Positions 59,451-64,000 of a DNA stretch of 64,000 nucleotides are shown one piece after another. The stretch lies in contig NZ_JACHON010000001.1 of assembly GCF_014206945.1 (NCBI RefSeq), positions 57,432 to 121,431 of the forward strand, in the 5' to 3' direction. Within the stretch, counting starts at the first letter, position 1. Each line of letters begins with the position of its first letter. The notes beneath the pieces are model-generated. The model was not told where the DNA came from. It searched no databases and saw nothing but the letters and a program-made list of their open reading frames with translations. The translations under genes and the position numbers were made by a program. The stretch comes from Gracilibacillus halotolerans. GTDB taxonomy: Bacteria; Bacillota; Bacilli; Bacillales; Amphibacillaceae.

Positions 59451-60132
59451 ACAAGTTGTTTATGCATTCGTTTTTCTATTAATAGGATTTTTGTTGACGG
59501 TAAGTATACAGCATGCCAACAGATCAGGAGAGCTTATCCAACTGAACGAGAGTAACGTAGAGCAGGATTTGTATTATCGGGATCAATTAATTGATGTGCA
59601 AGAGAAGAATAAACAACTACGTAGTGAACTAGTAGAATTACAAGAAAATGTCCAAAATCTAGAACAAGAAATTGCGAACGATACAGACGAGTTAAAAGAT
59701 TTAGTTAACCGGAAAAACACATTACAAAAATTTACTGGTGAGCTGCCAATTGAAGGGGAAGGCATCCAAATAACTTTATCTGATACTACGTACGATATGA
59801 GTGAAGAGGATCATGCGAATCAATATGTTGTCCATGACAGGCATATCCATCTATTAATTAACGAATTATTTAGTGCAGGAGCTAAAGCAATTGCCATTAA
59901 TGGGCAGCGTATTTACCACGATAGTCATATTACGTGTATTGGACCCGTTATATCCGTAGAGGGTAATGTTTATCCGGCACCATTTGTAATATCTGCTATT
60001 GGTGATCAGAATACGTTAGATACAAGTATCCAAATGAGAAATGGTGTTATTGAATATCTTGTGCAAGATAATATAGATGTTAAACTAGATTTATCGTCTA
60101 ATATTATGATGCGTGAAAAGGATTCATTGTAA
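59440..60132 (+). CDS. ylxW: YlxW, DUF881 family protein
   Basis: This 230-residue protein has an N-terminal membrane helix (about 5-22), a coiled coil (about 35-90) and an extracytoplasmic DUF881 domain (GEGIQITLSDT, the AIAINGQRIYHDSHITCIGP region). The start is the ATG after AAAGGAG, within the divIB end; an upstream frame of 19 codons has no site. Its function in division is unknown. It ends with TAATG, one base shared with ylxX. Confidence 0.88.
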   Translation: MRGRQVVYAFVFLLIGFLLTVSIQHANRSGELIQLNESNVEQDLYYRDQLIDVQEKNKQLRSELVELQENVQNLEQEIANDTDELKDLVNRKNTLQKFTGELPIEGEGIQITLSDTTYDMSEEDHANQYVVHDRHIHLLINELFSAGAKAIAINGQRIYHDSHITCIGPVISVEGNVYPAPFVISAIGDQNTLDTSIQMRNGVIEYLVQDNIDVKLDLSSNIMMREKDSL

Positions 60133-60860
60133 TGAAAAATAAAAAATGGAATGAAATATGGGTAGTAAGTGCTGTATGCCTCTTGGTTGGATTGATGATT
60201 TCTATATTATATAATTCGAACCAGCAAGAACAAGCTGCTGATAATCGCGATTTATGGGAAATTAGAATGTCTTTAATTGAGGAACAGCAGAAACAACAGC
60301 AACTGTATAAAGAAATCGAGGAAAACGAGCGCCTACTCTTACAATATGTGGAACAATCAGAACAGGAACAAATAAACTCTTTAAAAGAGTCAATAGAACT
60401 GTTAGAGATAAAAGCTGGCTTAACAGAAAAAAAGGGACCAGGAATCATTATTACTTTGGAACCTGTATTCGTTGATAATGAAGAAGAATCGGTATCTTAT
60501 CCAGAACTAAATGCAGAACTTTTGCAATACTTGATAAATGATTTAAATAATTATGGTGCAACAGATATTGCAATTGGAGAACAACGTCTTACGAACTTTT
60601 CACCAATAAGGAATGTTAACGGACGAGTTTATGTGAATAATGATCCATTACCTGATTTGCCACTATCCATTAACGTACTTGCTCTTGATCATGAAAAGCT
60701 ACACAATCACTTAATGCTTAGTGAGATAAATACGTATTTTGCACTCGAGAGAGTTTCACTAACTATCGATATTCAAAATGAAGTAACGGTTGCCCCTTAC
60801 CCACATTCGATTCAAATGGATGGGGTAGACCTAGCAGATATAAAGGATGGTGAGCAGTAA
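60132..60860 (+). CDS. ylxX: YlxX, second DUF881 family protein
   Basis: This 242-residue paralogue of YlxW has one N-terminal helix (about 10-27), a Gln-rich coiled coil (about 33-90) and a DUF881 domain (GPGIIITLEPVF, GATDIAIGEQRLTNFSPIR). Tandem copies of this family before sbp and ftsA are conserved in bacilli. The two proteins may form a coiled-coil pair, which is inference. Confidence 0.87.
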   Translation: MKNKKWNEIWVVSAVCLLVGLMISILYNSNQQEQAADNRDLWEIRMSLIEEQQKQQQLYKEIEENERLLLQYVEQSEQEQINSLKESIELLEIKAGLTEKKGPGIIITLEPVFVDNEEESVSYPELNAELLQYLINDLNNYGATDIAIGEQRLTNFSPIRNVNGRVYVNNDPLPDLPLSINVLALDHEKLHNHLMLSEINTYFALERVSLTIDIQNEVTVAPYPHSIQMDGVDLADIKDGEQ

Positions 60861-60862
60861 AC

Positions 60863-61225
60863 ATGTGGTTTCCGATTTTATTTTTAATCGTAGGAGTTAT
60901 ATTGGGACTACTCACAAATATTACCATCCCTGATCAATATTCTAATTATTTGTCTATTGCTGTTCTCGCTGCTTTGGATACGTTGTTTGGCGGACTGAGA
61001 GCGCAATTAGAGAATACATATAGTCACAGAATCTTTCTAAGTGGTTTTTTCTTTAATGTATCACTAGCAGCTTTTCTTGCCTTCTTAGGTGTCCAGCTAG
61101 GTATTGATTTGTATTTAGCAGCAATTTTCGCATTCGGAGTTCGTTTATTCCAAAATTTAGCTATTATTCGAAGACTATTACTAGATAAATATGCTAATAG
61201 AAGAAAAAAAAGTACAACTTTTTAA
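60863..61225 (+). CDS. sbp: Sbp, small basic protein (DUF1290)
   Basis: This 120-residue membrane protein has four hydrophobic segments and a strongly basic end (KYANRRKKST). Typical motifs are LAALDTLFGGLRAQLE and VRLFQNLAIIRRLLLDKY. It precedes ftsA in B. subtilis and is of unknown function. Its ATG is two bases after the ylxX stop. Confidence 0.9.
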   Translation: MWFPILFLIVGVILGLLTNITIPDQYSNYLSIAVLAALDTLFGGLRAQLENTYSHRIFLSGFFFNVSLAAFLAFLGVQLGIDLYLAAIFAFGVRLFQNLAIIRRLLLDKYANRRKKSTTF

Positions 61226-61306
61226 GCAAGTATCACAAGATGCTTGTAAACTTCACGTTTTTCGTATAAATTTAGAGTAATTCATGCAATATTCAACAAT
61301 TTTTAT

Positions 61307-61312
61307 TATAAT
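61307..61312 (+). promoter_or_regulatory. -10 element of an ftsAZ promoter
   Basis: A perfect TATAAT lies 60 bases before ftsA in the gap after sbp. The -35 (ATGCAA at 17 bases) is poor. B. subtilis also has ftsAZ promoters in this gap. Confidence 0.5.
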
Positions 61313-61372
61313 GAGAAGTATCATTAAGAAACAGAGTAAATATAAGTTATGCAGGAAAAGAGGAGGTGCCTC

Positions 61373-62665
61373 ATGGATAACAGTGAAATTCTAGTAAGTT
61401 TAGATATAGGAACTTCAAAAGTTAAAGTAATTATCGGGGAAGTATTAGGCGAAACCCTTAATATCATAGGTGTTGGTACTGCTAAGTCATTAGGAATGAA
61501 AAAAGGCGCTATTGTAGATATTGATGAAACCGTACATTCTATTCGAACTGCTGTTGAGCAAGCGGAGCGAATGGTAGATATACATATTGATCGTGTAATT
61601 GTCGGCATCGATGGAAGTCATGTACAGCTCCAAAATTGTCATGGTGTAGTAGCTGTATCTAATGAAACGAAGGAAATTGATGGAGAAGATATCGCGCGAG
61701 TGATGGATGCGGCACAAGTAATGTCTATACCTCCTGAACGTGAAATTGTCGATGTTATTCCGAAACAATTTATAGTAGATGGGCTTGATGGTATCCGAGA
61801 CCCACGGGGAATGATAGGTGTTCGTTTGGAAATGGAAGGTAGCATCATTACTTGTTCCAAGACAATGTTACACAATATATTAAAATGTGTAGAAAAAGCA
61901 GGACTAGATGTGATGGATATTTGCCTTCAAACTCTCGGGACTGGTGAAGTAGCACTATCCAATGATGAAAAAAATCTCGGGGTTGCCCTACTTGATATAG
62001 GAGGAGGAAGTACCTCTATATCTATCTTTGAAGACGATGAGCTTATTGGTACGAGTGTCATTCCACTAGGTGGAAACAATGTGACGAAAGATTTATCCAT
62101 TGGCTTAAAAACAACATCCGATGAAGCAGAAGATGTTAAAGTAAAACATGGCTATGCTTTTTATCCTGACGCTAATGTTGATGAAACATTTGACGTGAAT
62201 ATTATAGGAAGTAACCAAAATCAAACATATTCCCAACTGGATCTTGCAGAAATAATTGAAGCTCGATTAGAAGAGATTTTCATTTATGCTGCTAGAGAAA
62301 TTCAGAAAATGGGATTTGAAGAAGTTCCAGGTGGTATTGTATTGACCGGAGGTACGATGAGCCTACCAGGAGCAATTGATCTTGCACAGGACATCTATCA
62401 AACCAATATCCGAATTGCGATACCCGATTACATAGGTGTAAGAGACCCACAGTTTACTGCTGGTGTAGGTACCTTGAAATTTGCTTATAAGAATGCGAAA
62501 ATACTAGGGAAAGAATTCTCAGAAGCTGTTACAATCATGGATAGTGAATCCAGGCCGGTTGAAAAGGTGAAAGTACCTAAACAGAAAAAGGCAGTTAAAA
62601 CAGCTACTAAGAAAGAGAAAAAGGACCCTAAATTAGCTAATTTCTTTAAGTACTTTTTTGATTAG
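61373..62665 (+). CDS. ftsA: Cell division protein FtsA
   Basis: This 430-residue actin-like ATPase tethers FtsZ to the membrane. Nucleotide motifs are LDIGTSKVK at the N-terminus, LLDIGGGSTSISIF in the middle and GGIVLTGGTMSLPG later. The 1C domain lies in between. A Lys-rich linker leads to the C-terminal amphipathic helix (ANFFKYFFD) that binds the membrane. The ATG after AGGAGGTG was chosen over an ATG eight codons earlier. Confidence 0.96.
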   Translation: MDNSEILVSLDIGTSKVKVIIGEVLGETLNIIGVGTAKSLGMKKGAIVDIDETVHSIRTAVEQAERMVDIHIDRVIVGIDGSHVQLQNCHGVVAVSNETKEIDGEDIARVMDAAQVMSIPPEREIVDVIPKQFIVDGLDGIRDPRGMIGVRLEMEGSIITCSKTMLHNILKCVEKAGLDVMDICLQTLGTGEVALSNDEKNLGVALLDIGGGSTSISIFEDDELIGTSVIPLGGNNVTKDLSIGLKTTSDEAEDVKVKHGYAFYPDANVDETFDVNIIGSNQNQTYSQLDLAEIIEARLEEIFIYAAREIQKMGFEEVPGGIVLTGGTMSLPGAIDLAQDIYQTNIRIAIPDYIGVRDPQFTAGVGTLKFAYKNAKILGKEFSEAVTIMDSESRPVEKVKVPKQKKAVKTATKKEKKDPKLANFFKYFFD

Positions 62666-62728
62666 GAATATAACCTCGTCAAATGCAACCTATCAGACTT
62701 TGAATCTATCAAATTAGGAGGAAATCGG

Positions 62729-63871
62729 ATGTTAGACTTTGATACGAATATGGACCAGCTGGCAACGATAAAAGTAGTCGGTGTCGGTGGTGGTGGAAAT
62801 AACGCAGTAAATCGAATGATTGAGCATGGTGTGCAAGGAGTCGAATTTATTGCTGTAAACACAGATGCTCAAGCATTAAACTTATCAAAAGCAGAAGTAA
62901 AGATGCAAATTGGTACGAAATTAACGAGAGGTTTAGGAGCGGGAGCGAATCCAGAAGTAGGTCGAAAAGCTGCTGAGGAAAGCAAGGAACAAATAGAAGA
63001 AGTTTTGAAAGGCTCTGATATGGTATTTGTTACTGCTGGTATGGGTGGCGGTACTGGAACTGGTGCTGCACCTGTTATTGCTTCTGTCGCTAAAGAATTA
63101 GGTGCACTTACAGTAGGTGTTGTTACTAGACCGTTTACTTTTGAAGGAAGAAAACGAGCGACACAGGCAGTCTCTGGTATCGAAGGCCTAAAAAATAGTG
63201 TAGACACTTTAATTGTTATACCGAATGATCGTTTATTAGAAATTATTGATAAAAATACACCAATGTTGGAAGCATTTCGTGAAGCAGATAATGTTCTTCG
63301 TCAAGGTGTCCAAGGTATCTCTGATTTAATTGCTACACCAGGTTTAATTAATGTGGACTTTGCCGACGTTAAAACGATTATGTCAGATAAAGGATCAGCA
63401 TTAATGGGAATTGGAATCGCTACTGGGGAGAACCGTGCTCAAGAGGCTGCTAAGAAAGCTATTTCTTCTCCATTACTAGAAACTTCTATAGATGGAGCTC
63501 ATGGAGTGTTAATGAATATAACTGGTGGTAATAATTTAAGCCTTTATGAAGTCCAAGAAGCAGCTGCTATTGTAACTTCTGCAGCAGATCAAGAGGTTAA
63601 CGTAATCTTTGGTTCGGTTATAAATGAAGAATTAAAGGATGAGATAGTAGTAACCGTTATTGCAACAGGATTTGATGAATCTCAGTTAGGACAGGCACAA
63701 ACACAGTCAAAGAAAATTCTTCAAACTGGTAAGCAGAGCGTAACGAGAGAAGCGAAGCCTGAAAAAGCAAAAACTACAGAGCAACATATTCCTCAACCAC
63801 AACAAGTAAAACAAGAAGAGGATACTTTAGACATACCGACTTTCTTACGTAATAGAAATAGAAGACGATAA
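62729..63871 (+). CDS. ftsZ: Cell division GTPase FtsZ
   Basis: This 380-residue tubulin homologue forms the Z ring. The N-terminal nucleotide loop [13 protein letters not shown], the tubulin signature GGGTGTG (about 106-112) and the T7-loop region [11 protein letters not shown] are all intact. A variable linker (about 315-365) and the C-terminal conserved peptide DIPTFLRNR with a basic end close the protein. The ribosome site is AGGAGG. It is followed by a strong terminator, which ends the cluster. Confidence 0.98.
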   Translation: MLDFDTNMDQLATIKVVGVGGGGNNAVNRMIEHGVQGVEFIAVNTDAQALNLSKAEVKMQIGTKLTRGLGAGANPEVGRKAAEESKEQIEEVLKGSDMVFVTAGMGGGTGTGAAPVIASVAKELGALTVGVVTRPFTFEGRKRATQAVSGIEGLKNSVDTLIVIPNDRLLEIIDKNTPMLEAFREADNVLRQGVQGISDLIATPGLINVDFADVKTIMSDKGSALMGIGIATGENRAQEAAKKAISSPLLETSIDGAHGVLMNITGGNNLSLYEVQEAAAIVTSAADQEVNVIFGSVINEELKDEIVVTVIATGFDESQLGQAQTQSKKILQTGKQSVTREAKPEKAKTTEQHIPQPQQVKQEEDTLDIPTFLRNRNRRR

Positions 63872-63884
63872 TATGAATGATAGT

Positions 63885-63920
63885 AAAGGTGATTCGGATT
63901 TATCCGAATCACCTTTTTTG
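63885..63920 (+). terminator. Terminator of ftsAZ
   Basis: A perfect 14-bp stem (63885-63898 with 63903-63916, loop TTTA) is followed by a T run. Confidence 0.95.
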
Positions 63921-63956
63921 AAAGATAAGCAAGTATAAAATTCTGCTTGAATGTGT

Positions 63957-64000
63957 CTAGCGCAAGCGCCTACCCCCCTCGAGGTCTTAAGTAATGCTAT
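63957..64000. repeat. Dispersed GC-rich repeat, copy 2 (cut by window end)
   Basis: It shares AGCGCAAGCGCCT, a following C6 tract and CTTAAGTAA with the copy at 41719-41781, in the same order and orientation. The right end lies outside the window. Confidence 0.6.

Overview
The window is chromosomal DNA from a low-GC, endospore-forming member of the Bacillaceae. The evidence is strong AGGAGG-type ribosome sites, frequent TTG/GTG starts, sporulation genes (ylaJ, ylbJ, spoVD, spoVE, an RsfA/GerR-type regulator) and gene order that follows the Bacillus subtilis chromosome from ykyB to ftsZ. A halophilic or alkaliphilic relative such as Oceanobacillus or Virgibacillus is possible, but the genus is only a guess. 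No rRNA, tRNA, phage, CRISPR or complete insertion sequence was seen. Many starts below were moved from the longest open frame to the codon with a proper ribosome-binding site.

Layout. 1-4.2 kb: a small membrane protein, ykyB, a Sco-type copper lipoprotein, ykuE phosphoesterase, the c-di-AMP-binding CBS protein DarB/YkuL and an MscS channel. 4.4-8.0 kb: a heterodimeric ABC exporter (YknUV type). 8.2-13.5 kb: ktrC, rnjA-rpoY preceded by a tiny basic ORF, ykrA, peptide deformylase and ykyA. 13.9-18.7 kb: the pdhABCD operon. 18.9-24.8 kb: a polysaccharide deacetylase lipoprotein and the small conserved genes yktABC and ylaF-ylaN. 25.0-33.6 kb: ftsW, then ctaA divergent from ctaBCDEF and ctaG, which make heme A and the caa3 oxidase. 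33.7-45.6 kb: an AI-2E-type permease, yugN, ylbC-G, rsmD-coaD, ylbJ, ylbL, tmcAL, ylbN-rpmF, a GerR-like regulator and a DUF3397-like protein. 45.7-63.9 kb: bshC and the dcw cluster mraZ-rsmH-ftsL-pbpB-spoVD-murE-mraY-murD-spoVE-divIB-ylxW-ylxX-sbp-ftsA-ftsZ.

The genes are mainly housekeeping: peptidoglycan precursor synthesis and septation, terminal respiration, pyruvate oxidation, RNA decay, K+ and c-di-AMP homeostasis. Compared with B. subtilis the locus lacks several genes at their usual places: murG and murB (between spoVE and divIB), typA, phoH, pycA, ylbK, adeC and speA.

No new multi-gene system stands out. The unusual points are mostly at small scale. YlbF (RicF) appears to start at an ATT codon. 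Two mutually exclusive hairpins lie before spoVE, one of which buries its ribosome site. A 325-bp element with terminal inverted repeats and internal stems ends exactly at the tmcAL stop codon. A three-hairpin intergenic element precedes rsmD. A 34-residue basic ORF sits directly before rpoY-rnjA. GTGG boxes phased at 10 bp precede mraZ. A dispersed GC-rich repeat occurs twice, the second copy cut by the window end.
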